A stretch of DNA of 64,000 bases from positions 1 through 64,000 of the forward strand of contig NZ_JACHBD010000019.1 in assembly GCF_014200175.1 (NCBI RefSeq), read 5' to 3'. Positions 49,604 through 58,062 of this stretch are shown piece after piece. Source of the DNA: Rhizobium lentis (GTDB taxonomy: Bacteria > Pseudomonadota > Alphaproteobacteria > Rhizobiales > Rhizobiaceae). Within the stretch, counting starts at the first letter, position 1, and each line of letters starts with the position of its first letter. Under the pieces are notes generated by a model that worked only from the letters and a program-made list of their open reading frames with translations, was not told the origin of the DNA and did no database searches. A program made the translations under genes and the position numbers.

Positions 49604-50575
49604 ATGGGCAGGACGCTTTTCTATTGCGCCGGCGCATTCGCGCTCGCCGCGGCCGGTATCTATCTCAACAATAGCAGCCTTTTGGCGGAGCACCGCCCAG
49701 GAAAGCCGGTGCTGCTCGCCCATCGCGGCCTCGCCCAGCGCTTTGACGAGACCGATCTGAAGAATGACACCTGCACGGCGAGCCGCATGCTGCCGCCGAA
49801 ACACGATTATCTCGAGAATACCATCCGCTCGATGCAGGCGGGCTTTGCCGCCGGCGCCGATATCGTCGAGATCGACGTGCATCCGACGACGGACGGGCAG
49901 TTCGCCGTCTTCCACGACTGGACGCTCGACTGCCGCACCGACGGGCACGGCGTCACCCGCGAGCAGGCGATGGCTGACATGAAGAAGCTCGACATCGGCT
50001 ATCGCTACACCGCCGATGGCGGCAAGAGCTTTCCCTTTCGCGGCCGCGGCCTCGGCATGATGCCGACGCTTGCCGAGGTACTATCGACCTTTCCGAATCG
50101 GCGCTTCCTGATCAACGTCAAGAGCCGCGACCCTTCCGAGGGCGAAAAGCTCGCCGCCGTGCTCATCGGGCTTTCCACTGAGCGACGGGCCGAGATCATC
50201 GTCTATGGCGGCGACGAACCGATCGACGTCATCCGCCGGCGCGTGCCCGATATCAAGACCGCCTCGCGCCAGAGCCTGAAGGGCTGCCTCACCGGCTATA
50301 TCGGCTATGGCTGGACCGGCCTGCTGCCGGATGCCTGCAAGCAGCGGATGATGCTGGTGCCGATCAATATCGCCCCCTGGCTCTGGGGCTGGCCCGACCG
50401 CTTCCTCAACCGAATGCAGGATGCCGGAACGGAGGTCTTCGTGCTCGGCCCCTATCGCGGCAGCGACTTCTCCACCGGCATCGACGACACCACGCAACTT
50501 TCGCAACTGCCGCAGAACTTCTCCGCCGGCATCTGGACAAACGACATCGAAGCGATCGGCAAGGCGATGAAATAA
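49604..50575 (+). CDS. Glycerophosphodiester phosphodiesterase family protein
   Basis: 323-aa GDPD enzyme. An N-terminal membrane anchor or signal (LFYCAGAFALAAAGIYL) is followed by VLLAHRGLAQRF (HRG motif near 40), LENTIRSMQAGFAAGADIVE, EIDVHPTTDG (Glu/Asp pair) and VFHDWTLDC (catalytic His). This gives the usual TIM-barrel active site for hydrolysing glycerophosphodiesters at the periplasmic face. The ATG at 49604 follows CAGGGGAAG. It is divergent from the alpha/beta hydrolase and ends 2 bp before the stop of the converging GGDEF-EAL gene. Confidence 0.9.
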   Translation: MGRTLFYCAGAFALAAAGIYLNNSSLLAEHRPGKPVLLAHRGLAQRFDETDLKNDTCTASRMLPPKHDYLENTIRSMQAGFAAGADIVEIDVHPTTDGQFAVFHDWTLDCRTDGHGVTREQAMADMKKLDIGYRYTADGGKSFPFRGRGLGMMPTLAEVLSTFPNRRFLINVKSRDPSEGEKLAAVLIGLSTERRAEIIVYGGDEPIDVIRRRVPDIKTASRQSLKGCLTGYIGYGWTGLLPDACKQRMMLVPINIAPWLWGWPDRFLNRMQDAGTEVFVLGPYRGSDFSTGIDDTTQLSQLPQNFSAGIWTNDIEAIGKAMK

Positions 50576-50577
50576 GG

Positions 50578-52875
50578 TCAGCGGAGCTGCGTCTGCAACA
50601 ATCGGAGAATCTCCTCCGGCGAAACCGGCCGGGAGAAGCGATAGCCTTGAGCCTCCTCGCAGCGCGCGTGACGCAGGAAATCCATCTGGGCGTCGGTTTC
50701 GACGCCTTCGGCAAGCACCGAAAGCTTCAACGTCTGCGCCAGCGAAATCACAGCCGAAACGATGGCGACGGCGGTCTTGTCGCCCGGCAGCGCCTCGACC
50801 AGCGAACGATCCATCTTCAGCCGGTCGAAGGGGAAGGTCTTCAGCGCCGCAAGACTGGAATAGCCGGAGCCGAAATCGTCGATCGACAGGCGCACGCCGA
50901 GCGCCCGCAGCGATGCCATCATCGCCAGCGCGCGTTCGGCATCTTGCATCACCACGCTTTCGGTGACCTCGAGCTCCAGCCAATGGGATTGCAGGCCGTG
51001 ACGCTCCAGCGCCTCGGCGACATGGCTTGCGAAATCCGGATCGGCGAACTGCTTGGCCGAGACGTTGACGGCGATCGTCAGCGGCGCCACACCGGTATCC
51101 TGCCAGGCGCGCGCCCGGCGGCAGGCCTCGTTCAGCACCCAGAGGCCGAGGGGAACGATGAGGCCGGTCTCTTCGGCGAGCGGGATGAAATTGATCGGCG
51201 GCACCCTGCCCTTTGCCGGATGGTTCCAGCGGACCAGCGCCTCGATGCCGGTGATGCGGCCGGTGGCGACATCGACTTGTGGCTGATACTCCAGGAACAG
51301 CTGATCACCTGTTATCGCCAGGTGCAGTTCCTCGTGTTCGCCGAGCGGCATGCCGACCGATGTGCCGGCGCCATCGTGATGCTGCAGCGTGTTGCGGCCG
51401 AGCTGCTTGGCCCGGTACATGGCGCTGTCGGCATTGGCAAGGAGTTCTTCGGCGGTTGCGCCGTCGACGGGGAAAGCGGCAACGCCGATGCTCGCGGTGA
51501 TGGCGATATCGCCGCTCTTACCGCGCATCGGCCGGTTGATCGCCTTCTGAAGTTCGCGCAGGCGGCGGGAGATGCCGGCATCGTGGCTCGACTGGTGGAC
51601 GAGCACCACGAGGAATTCGTCGCCGCCGAGCCGCACCACCATATCCGAGGCGCGGACGCTGTTGGCCATGCGGGTGGCGATCTCCTTCAGCACCTCGTCG
51701 CCGGCGGCGTGGCCGCGGCCGTCATTGACGTCCTTGAAATTGTCGAGATCGATATAGGCGACGGTGACCTTGCGGTTGTTGCGTCGGGCCTGATTGAGGA
51801 TATTGGCCAGCCGCTCCTTCAGGAAGGCGCGGTTCGGCAGGCCGGTGAGATCGTCGTGATGGGCCATGAAATGGATGCGATCGTCGACCCGCTTGCGCTC
51901 GATGGCGATGCCGGCGATATGGGTGGCGAGCGCCACCAGCTTCATTTCATGCTCTGTGGGACGGCGGACTTCCCTGGAATAGAGGGCGAAGGTGCCGAGC
52001 ACATTATTCTCAGAGGTGGCGATCGGCGTCGACCAGCAGGAGCGGAAGCCGAAGGGGGCAACCAGCGCGCGGAAATCCTCCCAAAGCGGATCGCTCATCA
52101 CGTCCTCGACGATCACGGTCTGGCCGCGCCAGGCGGCGGTGCCGCAGGAGCCGACCTTGGGGCCGATGGTAACGCCGTCGATCAGGCGGCTGTAGCCGCC
52201 GGGCAGATTGGGAGCCGCGCCATGATAGAGCCTGGTGCCCTCGCTGTCGAGCAGCAGCACCGATCCGTCGATGCCGATGAGCTGCGCCTCGATCATCAGC
52301 ACCAGCGCCTCGAGAATCATCGGCAACGGCTCGTTGCGGGCGATCATTTCGAGCAGTTTCGCCTGTTCGCGATGGAGATCCTCCTGGAGCTTGCGTTCGG
52401 TGATATCGCGGGAAACGCCGATCAGCCCGACGATTTCGCCGCTTCCATTGCGCAGCGGTATCTTCGAGGTCAGCCGGCAGACCGGCCTGGGGCTGCCTGG
52501 AAGAACGACCGTTTCCTCCATGTCGATCCGAGCTTCGCCGCTCGCCATGATCTGCTGCTCGATGTCGAAATGCCGGCGCGCCACCTCGAAATCGAACAGG
52601 TCGAAATCGCGCTTGCCGGTGATCTCTTCGGCGCTCCTGAAGCCAAGGTTGCTGGCGGTGACGGCATTGGCGAAGACGAAGCGGCTGTCGCGATCCTTGA
52701 CATAGAGGAAATCCGGCAGTTCGTGGATGATCGCTTTCAGGCGCAGGTTCTCGACGTCTTCGGAGAGGTGGTAGGCGGTCGACGCCATCATCGCCTCGGT
52801 CGCGGCGACGAAGCGCCGCGTCTCGGCCGTCAGGGCCTCGGCCGATTCCCATCGCCTGGCACTCGTTTCGTGCAT
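50578..52875 (-). CDS. PAS-GAF-GGDEF-EAL cyclic-di-GMP protein
   Basis: 765-aa soluble signalling protein. Order: PAS domain (about 50-165, ends GLIGVSRDITERK), GAF domain (about 180-330, with GSCGTAAWRGQTVIVEDV), GGDEF domain (about 335-500) and EAL domain (about 515-760). The GGDEF motif is intact (RLGGDEFLVV) and the EAL motif is intact (GIEALVRWNHP), with DDFGSGYSSL and VLAEGVET also present. Synthesis and breakdown of c-di-GMP could both be active. The start at 52875 follows GGGGGAG. No membrane segment. Confidence 0.92.
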   Translation of the reverse strand: MHETSARRWESAEALTAETRRFVAATEAMMASTAYHLSEDVENLRLKAIIHELPDFLYVKDRDSRFVFANAVTASNLGFRSAEEITGKRDFDLFDFEVARRHFDIEQQIMASGEARIDMEETVVLPGSPRPVCRLTSKIPLRNGSGEIVGLIGVSRDITERKLQEDLHREQAKLLEMIARNEPLPMILEALVLMIEAQLIGIDGSVLLLDSEGTRLYHGAAPNLPGGYSRLIDGVTIGPKVGSCGTAAWRGQTVIVEDVMSDPLWEDFRALVAPFGFRSCWSTPIATSENNVLGTFALYSREVRRPTEHEMKLVALATHIAGIAIERKRVDDRIHFMAHHDDLTGLPNRAFLKERLANILNQARRNNRKVTVAYIDLDNFKDVNDGRGHAAGDEVLKEIATRMANSVRASDMVVRLGGDEFLVVLVHQSSHDAGISRRLRELQKAINRPMRGKSGDIAITASIGVAAFPVDGATAEELLANADSAMYRAKQLGRNTLQHHDGAGTSVGMPLGEHEELHLAITGDQLFLEYQPQVDVATGRITGIEALVRWNHPAKGRVPPINFIPLAEETGLIVPLGLWVLNEACRRARAWQDTGVAPLTIAVNVSAKQFADPDFASHVAEALERHGLQSHWLELEVTESVVMQDAERALAMMASLRALGVRLSIDDFGSGYSSLAALKTFPFDRLKMDRSLVEALPGDKTAVAIVSAVISLAQTLKLSVLAEGVETDAQMDFLRHARCEEAQGYRFSRPVSPEEILRLLQTQLR

Positions 52876-53108
52876 GACGCCATTCTCCCCCGCCCCGCGA
52901 TCGTCGTTTCCCTTTAAAGTAGTCCTGAAGTCCTTCGGCTTGCTTAAGTGAAAGATGTGAACAACACGCCAAAATAAGCGGCGAGATCCTGCCCTCAACC
53001 TTGGCGGCAACCACAATTTCGCGCGCCCGGGGAAAAGCCTGTGCCATAAGAAGACAGGCGGGATGGCACGTTTCCTGCTAGAGGCGGGCCATGACAGGAG
53101 AGCCCGGA

Positions 53109-54476
53109 ATGCCTTCACGCCGCGACATGCTTCTCTTTCTCGCCGCCTCGGCGGTCGCGGGCGGGACGTCGCGCGCGTTTACCTCGCCGCTGACGGCTGC
53201 TGCCCAGCCCGATCTGCGCGGCGCGATCGACGCGGTGGAATATCGCGCCATCCCCGAAAGCGGCGACCGCAAGGCCCGCAACCTGGAGCAGATGATCAAA
53301 CAGGCAGCGGCCGACAACGTGCCGGTCTTCCTGCCGCCCGGCACCTACCGGATCTCCAATCTCACCTTGCCCGACAATACCCGCATCACGGGCGTGCCCG
53401 GCGCTTCACGGATCGTCTATACCGGCGAAGGCCATCTCTTCGCGGCCGAGAATGTGCGGCGCATCGAGCTTTACAATCTCGTCATCGACGGCGGCAACCG
53501 CTGGCTCGGCGATTATGCCCGCGGGCTCGTGCAATTTACCGGCGTCGACGAGGTGCTGATCGACAATTGCGAAATCGGCGGCAGCCGCAAGCACGGCCTG
53601 CAGCTGGAGCGCTGCGGCGGACGGATCGAGCGCAGCCGCATCTCAGGTGCCGCCCAAGCCGGGCTCTACGCGGTGGATTCCGCCAATCTTTCGGTCACCG
53701 GAAATACGATCGCCGATTGCGGCAATGGCGGCATTCTCGTGCATCGCTGGAAGAAGGCGGAAGACGGCACGGTCGTTTCCGGCAACCGGATTTCCAACAT
53801 ACGCGCCAATGACGGCGGCACCGGCCAGAACGGCAACGGCATCAACATCTTCCGCGCCGACGGCGTAATGGTGGTGAACAACCAGATCTCCGACTGCGCC
53901 TTTACGGCGATCCGCGCCAACTCCGCCTCGAATATCCAGATTAACAGCAACCAGTGCCGGCGCTCCGGCGAGACAGCGATCTATGTCGAATTCGCCTTCG
54001 AGGGTGCTGTGGTCTCCGCCAACCTGATCGACGGGGCGGCCAACGGCATCTCGATCGCCAACTTCGACGAAGGCGGCAGGCTTGCCAGCGTCACCGGCAA
54101 TGTCGTGCGCAACCTGACGCTGAAGGGCCCCTACGAGCACGAGGTCGGCTTCGGCATCGGCATTGCAGCGGAGGCCGATACGCTGGTGTCGGCCAATGTG
54201 ATCGAAGGGGCGCCGCGCTGGGGAATGCAGATTGGCTGGGGCGCCTATCTGCGCAATGTCGTCGTCAGCGGCAATGTCGTGCGCAAGGCCCCGGTTGGCT
54301 GCGCCGTCTCGGTCGCCGAGGGCGCCGGCACTGCAGTCATCACCGACAACATCTTCCAGGAAATCGCCGAAGGCGCGGTTCTCGGCTTCGAGTGGGAGAA
54401 ACGAGTCTCCGGCGAGCTGGCGGAGGGCGGCTCGCCCTATGGGCAGCTCACCATCGAGCGAAACCGCATGTCCTGA
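53109..54476 (+). CDS. Tat-exported right-handed beta-helix repeat protein (TIGR03808-like)
   Basis: 455-aa protein. The signal starts MPSRRDMLLFLAASAVAGG (twin arginine). The mature chain begins with a pectate-lyase-like entry (NVPVFLPPGTYRISNLTLPD) and then many ~22-residue beta-helix rungs with the repeated pattern V.GN.I..C...GI, visible from about 130 to 440. The whole corresponds to the twin-arginine translocated repeat family known mainly from rhizobia and relatives; function unknown, possibly polysaccharide binding or cleavage. The ATG at 53109 follows AGGAGAG. Divergent from the GGDEF-EAL gene. Confidence 0.88.
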   Translation: MPSRRDMLLFLAASAVAGGTSRAFTSPLTAAAQPDLRGAIDAVEYRAIPESGDRKARNLEQMIKQAAADNVPVFLPPGTYRISNLTLPDNTRITGVPGASRIVYTGEGHLFAAENVRRIELYNLVIDGGNRWLGDYARGLVQFTGVDEVLIDNCEIGGSRKHGLQLERCGGRIERSRISGAAQAGLYAVDSANLSVTGNTIADCGNGGILVHRWKKAEDGTVVSGNRISNIRANDGGTGQNGNGINIFRADGVMVVNNQISDCAFTAIRANSASNIQINSNQCRRSGETAIYVEFAFEGAVVSANLIDGAANGISIANFDEGGRLASVTGNVVRNLTLKGPYEHEVGFGIGIAAEADTLVSANVIEGAPRWGMQIGWGAYLRNVVVSGNVVRKAPVGCAVSVAEGAGTAVITDNIFQEIAEGAVLGFEWEKRVSGELAEGGSPYGQLTIERNRMS

Positions 54477-54523
54477 CGGACGGGGCGGCTTTCAAATCTC
54501 ACGCGCGTGAATTCATAGCGTCG

Positions 54524-54988
54524 TCACTGCGTCTGATAGGTGCCGGTGACGGTCGCCTCCGCCAAGGCATGTTTCTTTGCCTCCGCCCACATGGCGCTGA
54601 TGCCGGCGGCATCGGGTGTGAGAAGCTTCGGCACGTCGAGGGCGGCGAGGCGAAAGATATAATGATGCGGGCGATCGCCGGCCGGCGGTTGCGGGCCGTC
54701 GTAACGGGCGTTACCGAAATCGTTCTTGTAGAACCGCGGCGCCTGTTCGGGTGCAGTGTCGACGCTTTCGGCAAGGGTCCTCCACTGCGCCGGGATATTG
54801 GCAATACCGCAGTGGCGGAACGTGCCACGGGGGGCATCCGGATCCTCGACCACAAGAGCAAAGCTCCTGGTCTGGTCGGGGGCGCCGCTCCAGGCAAGCG
54901 GCGGAAAGAGATTCTCGCCCGCGCGCGCATATTTCTTCGGGATCGGCTGATCCTGCGCGAAGGCTTTGCTGATCAATGTCAAGGTCAT
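54524..54988 (-). CDS. YbhB/YbcL family Raf-kinase-inhibitor-like protein (PEBP)
   Basis: 154-aa phosphatidylethanolamine-binding-protein fold: FPPLAWSGAPDQTRSFALVV (with following EDPDAPRGTFRHCGIANIP, the DPDAP ligand motif near 50), then GPQPPAGDRPHHYIFRLAAL near 96. Bacterial members are cytoplasmic or periplasmic with no settled role. Short strong start (AAGGAGAATG). It is followed, on the same strand order, by no gene until the beta-helix gene converging from the left. Confidence 0.9.
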   Translation of the reverse strand: MTLTLISKAFAQDQPIPKKYARAGENLFPPLAWSGAPDQTRSFALVVEDPDAPRGTFRHCGIANIPAQWRTLAESVDTAPEQAPRFYKNDFGNARYDGPQPPAGDRPHHYIFRLAALDVPKLLTPDAAGISAMWAEAKKHALAEATVTGTYQTQ

Positions 54989-55007
54989 GACATTCTCCTT
55001 TGTCTTC

Positions 55008-55247
55008 TCAGGAACGGCCGCTTCCCTTCTTATGCTCGCTTTCCTGGTTGCGGCCGCGCATGATCGCGCGATCGTCGTTTCCGGTATCCAAATCCGGCTT
55101 CAGATCGCCTCCTTTGCGATGCGCTTGCCTCGCCTGCGGATTGCGCTGCAGATCTGCTGCGGCCTCGAAATCTTCACCGGCATTTGCCGTCTTCTCGCGT
55201 TTTTCGATGACGCGAAGCTGCTGTTCATGCGTCTTCTTCCCCGTCAT
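55008..55247 (-). CDS. Small hydrophilic hypothetical protein
   Basis: 79-aa protein, very polar: MTGKKTHEQQLRVIEKREKT, then GEDFEAAADLQRNPQARQ, ending in Lys/Gly/Ser/Arg. An excellent GACAGGAGGAATGCC site precedes the ATG, and codon use fits the chromosome. It is probably disordered and may be a stress-related small protein. It lies 19 bp upstream of the PEBP gene start on the same strand, so the two are likely cotranscribed. Confidence 0.75.
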   Translation of the reverse strand: MTGKKTHEQQLRVIEKREKTANAGEDFEAAADLQRNPQARQAHRKGGDLKPDLDTGNDDRAIMRGRNQESEHKKGSGRS

Positions 55248-55457
55248 GGCATTCCTCCTGTCTCAGCACACGCCCCTACCTTTAGGGTCGAACCCGCCGG
55301 CCTTCTCATTGTTCCCCAGACCGGGAATTGTGCTCCCGACTGATGGCGATTTCCGGCATTACGCAGCCGCATCAAAAGCTTTCATCGTCCCATCAGCGAC
55401 GAGGACTTTTTCGAGAGGGGTCCGGCGTTTACGGTTTCTCCGACACATCGAAAGGGT

Positions 55458-56129
55458 ATGGCCATGCTGACAATTTACGGAGTCTATCGATCGCGCGCCT
55501 CGCGCGTCTACTGGATGGCGCATGAGCTGGGGCTTGAATTCCGGTCCGTGCCGGTGCTGCAGGCGAGGCGACTCGCGGAGCCCCTATCCGAGGAAGCGCC
55601 GCTCAATACGCACTCGCCCGATTTCGCCGCCGTCAATCCGATGGGGCAGATCCCCAGCATTCGCGACGGCGACCTCGTGATGCACGAGTCGCTGGCGATC
55701 AATCTCTACCTCGCCCGCAAGCATGGCGGTCCGCTTGCCGGACAAACCGTCGAAGAAGACGGATTGCTGACGATGTGGACGATCTGGGCAGCCTCGCAGG
55801 TAGAGCCGCATTCGGTCAGGATCGTGCTCACCTATGATAACGGCCTCGAAAACAGCGCCGAGGGCAAGGAGACGATCGCAGCCGCCTGCTACGGGCTGCG
55901 CCGGCCGCTTGCCGCACTCGAAAGCCACCTTGCCGGTCGGCAGTGGATCGTCGGCGACCGGTTCACCGTTGCCGATCTCAACATCGCCGAGGTGCTGCGC
56001 TATGCCCAGAGCGAGGCAGCGCTTTTCGATGCCAATCCGAACATCAAGGCCTGGATCGAACGCTGCCAGTCGCGCCCTGCCTACAGGGCGATGCAGGCGG
56101 GCCGCAGCAAGGAACCGGTCGAGGTTTGA
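55458..56129 (+). CDS. Glutathione S-transferase
   Basis: 223-aa GST. The N-terminal thioredoxin half: MLTIYGVYRSRASRVYWMAH with Ser/Tyr candidates for glutathione activation, FAAVNPMGQIPSIRDGDLVM and HESLAINLYLARKHG (the Glu-Ser glutathione-binding pair). The C-terminal helical half has GDRFTVADLNIAEVL near 175. GAAAGGG precedes the start. Substrate unknown. Divergent from the DUF-like small protein and convergent with the LysR gene. Confidence 0.9.
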   Translation: MAMLTIYGVYRSRASRVYWMAHELGLEFRSVPVLQARRLAEPLSEEAPLNTHSPDFAAVNPMGQIPSIRDGDLVMHESLAINLYLARKHGGPLAGQTVEEDGLLTMWTIWAASQVEPHSVRIVLTYDNGLENSAEGKETIAAACYGLRRPLAALESHLAGRQWIVGDRFTVADLNIAEVLRYAQSEAALFDANPNIKAWIERCQSRPAYRAMQAGRSKEPVEV

Positions 56130-56130
56130 T

Positions 56131-56218
56131 CTAAAGCGCGTCGCGCTTTAGCTTTTTGTTTGCGCGTGTCGTTACCGCAAAACCGCTGCACACTTTTGCG
56201 CGACATGCTTTAGCGGAA
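56131..56218. repeat. Dispersed repeat with short inverted ends
   Basis: CTAAAGCGCGTCGCGCTTTAG is a near-perfect hairpin, followed by CCGCTGCACACTTTTGCGCG and ACATGCTTTAG. The second part matches sequence at 19129-19160 and, more distantly, 40670-40704. It lies between the converging GST and LysR genes. Confidence 0.6.
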
Positions 56219-57106
56219 CAACGCCAGCGTGCCGGCCATTTCCTCGCGGATCCAGGCCTTGAAATCCTTGACTTTCTTCGGCTCGCGCACACCCTCGGCG
56301 GTGATGAAATAATGACCGAAGCCGGTCTTGGCGCGAATGCCGAAGGGGGCGACCAGCCGGCCCTCGGCAAGCGCAAAGTGGGCGAGCGTCTGCCAGGCAA
56401 GCATGACGCCCTGCCCGGCGATCGCCGCGTCGAGGCAGAGCGAAGCGTCGTTGAAGACGTGGCGGGTCGCAAGCGTCGCGCCCGATAGCCCGGCCTCGCG
56501 CATCCAAACCTCCCAGCTGAACATGGCGCGACCATCGGTGACCGCAGGTAACGCCAATATATCGGCAGGTTCGCGCAGTTTCGCCGCCATCTCGGGCGAG
56601 CAGACGGGAAAGACCTCCTGTTGCAGCAGCAGCTCGGCCTTCACGTCGGGCCATTTGCCGGTACCAACGCGGATGCCGATATCGACATCGCCGAGCGCCG
56701 GATTAACGAGATTGGTGGTCGCATCCAGCCGCAGCTTGATGTCGGGATGGCGTTCGGCGAAACGATCGAGCCGGCAGACGAGCCAGCGGGCGGCGAAGAC
56801 CGGCGCCACCGAGATGGTCAGGATCGTATCGTCCTTGCGGCTGGCGATCGACACCGCCTGAGAAAGACGGGCAAAGCCTTCGTCGAGCGCCATGAGCACA
56901 GGCCGGCCGGCTTCGGTGACGACCATTCCGCGGGCGGTGCGCTCGAAGATCACCTGTCCCAGCTGTGCCTCAGCCTTGATCACCTGCTGGCTGACGGCGC
57001 CGACCGAGACACCAAGCTCGCCGGCGGCCGCCTGCAGCGAGCCGAGACGGCCGACCGCCTCCAGCGCCCTGAGGCCGTTGAGATGGACCGCATTGAGGTT
57101 CTTCAT
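56210..57106 (-). CDS. LysR family transcriptional regulator (GcvA-like)
   Basis: 298-aa LysR regulator: LNGLRALEAVGRLGSLQAAA and ELGVSVGAVSQQVIKAEAQL form the helix-turn-helix, TARGMVVTEAGRPVL the wing, and the effector domain starts near 92 (ILTISVAPVFAARWLVCRLD). No operon partner is adjacent; the small protein gene to the right is divergent. The target may be the GST on its left or a distant gene. Confidence 0.9.
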   Translation of the reverse strand: MKNLNAVHLNGLRALEAVGRLGSLQAAAGELGVSVGAVSQQVIKAEAQLGQVIFERTARGMVVTEAGRPVLMALDEGFARLSQAVSIASRKDDTILTISVAPVFAARWLVCRLDRFAERHPDIKLRLDATTNLVNPALGDVDIGIRVGTGKWPDVKAELLLQQEVFPVCSPEMAAKLREPADILALPAVTDGRAMFSWEVWMREAGLSGATLATRHVFNDASLCLDAAIAGQGVMLAWQTLAHFALAEGRLVAPFGIRAKTGFGHYFITAEGVREPKKVKDFKAWIREEMAGTLALFR

Positions 57107-57218
57107 GTAGTTTTTCTATAGCGGCGCCCCGGTAAACTCAATTGAAAATCCGCCCGCGTAAGCCGACATTGCAGCATAGGATCATGATCCAGCACCGCTG
57201 GAGAAAGCGAGGTCTGCC

Positions 57219-57419
57219 GTGTCGTTGCTGAAGTTTTTCTTGAAGCCTATTGCTGGCATCAGCAGGACGCAACCTACGAACACCCTGACCTGGGAGGAGG
57301 ATCCGCTGCGCCATCCAGAGGTCGAGCGCATGCCGCTGCGCGAAATCGCCGATCTGCCGCTTGGGGCGGAGACCGGTTTTCACCCGCAGGAGAGACCCGC
57401 GCTGGCGAAATGCGCGTGA
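57219..57419 (+). CDS. Small hypothetical protein, GTG start
   Basis: 66-aa ORF starting with GTG at 57219 after a GCGAGG ribosome site: MSLLKFFLKPIAGISRTQPT, a short amphipathic start, then an acidic middle (WEEDPLRHPEVERMPLREIA) and LPLGAE. It looks like a genuine small rhizobial protein but has no recognisable domain. It is divergent from the LysR gene and 36 bp before the frameshifted YjbR gene. Confidence 0.5.
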   Translation: MSLLKFFLKPIAGISRTQPTNTLTWEEDPLRHPEVERMPLREIADLPLGAETGFHPQERPALAKCA

Positions 57420-57455
57420 AGATATGCTAGCTCCGCCCGAGAAAAAGACCGGACA

Positions 57456-57820
57456 ATGGCCGGCGAAGTCGACCTTATCTTCGAGCGCCTGAAGCGCCTG
57501 GTGGCGGAAGCCGGCCTGCCCGACGTCGAGGAGAGCACCTACTATGGCAATCCGGCGCTGAAAGTTGCCGGCAAGAGTTTTGTGGCGGTGAAAAACCCGA
57601 GACGATCGTCATCTCGACTTCGCTCGACGACAAGGATCATCTCCTGGAAATGGCACCGGACATCTACTTCCAGACCGATCATTATGTCGGCTGGCCGCAT
57701 CTGCCGCTGCGCGCCGCCCTGATTGGCGACGAGGAATTGCGGCTGCGGCTGATCGGCGCCTGGCTGTTCCAGGCGCCGAAGAAGCTGGCCAATCGTTTCG
57801 GGCGTCAGCCCCGATCATAG
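57456..57820 (+). pseudogene. MmcQ/YjbR family gene with a frameshift
   Basis: The first frame reads MAGEVDLIFERLKRLVAEAG through SFVAVKNP, then at about 57598-57601 the similarity continues in another frame as ETIVISTSLDDKDHLLEMAP, DIYFQTDHYVGWPHLPLRAA and FQAPKKLANRFG to a stop at 57818. Joined, these give a normal ~121-residue YjbR-type protein (double-wing DNA-binding-like fold). A single missing G (CCCGAGACG for CCCGGAGACG) explains it. Either a true mutation or a sequencing slip. Confidence 0.85.
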
Positions 57821-57867
57821 GCCAGAGCGCGCTGAACGGCGGGGCGCTGCAGCATGCGGGCGTGGTG
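57805..57867 (-). pseudogene. Remnant: last 20 codons of a glutathione S-transferase
   Basis: The minus strand encodes HHARMLQRPAVQRALAYDRG and a stop, almost identical to the end of the GST at 62862-63482. Upstream, the sequence changes abruptly to a fragment starting MIVKLTADGFAAL that belongs to something else. The rest of the GST is absent. The remnant overlaps the end of the frameshifted YjbR gene. Nothing else is recognised in 57868-58062. Confidence 0.7.
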
Positions 57868-58062
57868 GGAGCAAGGCGGCGAAACCATCGGCAGTCAGTT
57901 TGACGATCATGTTATTCTCGGAGCTTGAGACGTGCGTCCGCTTTGGCGGGCGAGGGTATTTGCGGGTCGGTCGTAGAAAAACCTTAGTTGGCACCTGCAT
58001 TCGCCCGACGTCACGTCAACCCGGCGTCGCGAAGCCTATCTGTTTCAGCAAAGAGATTTTCA

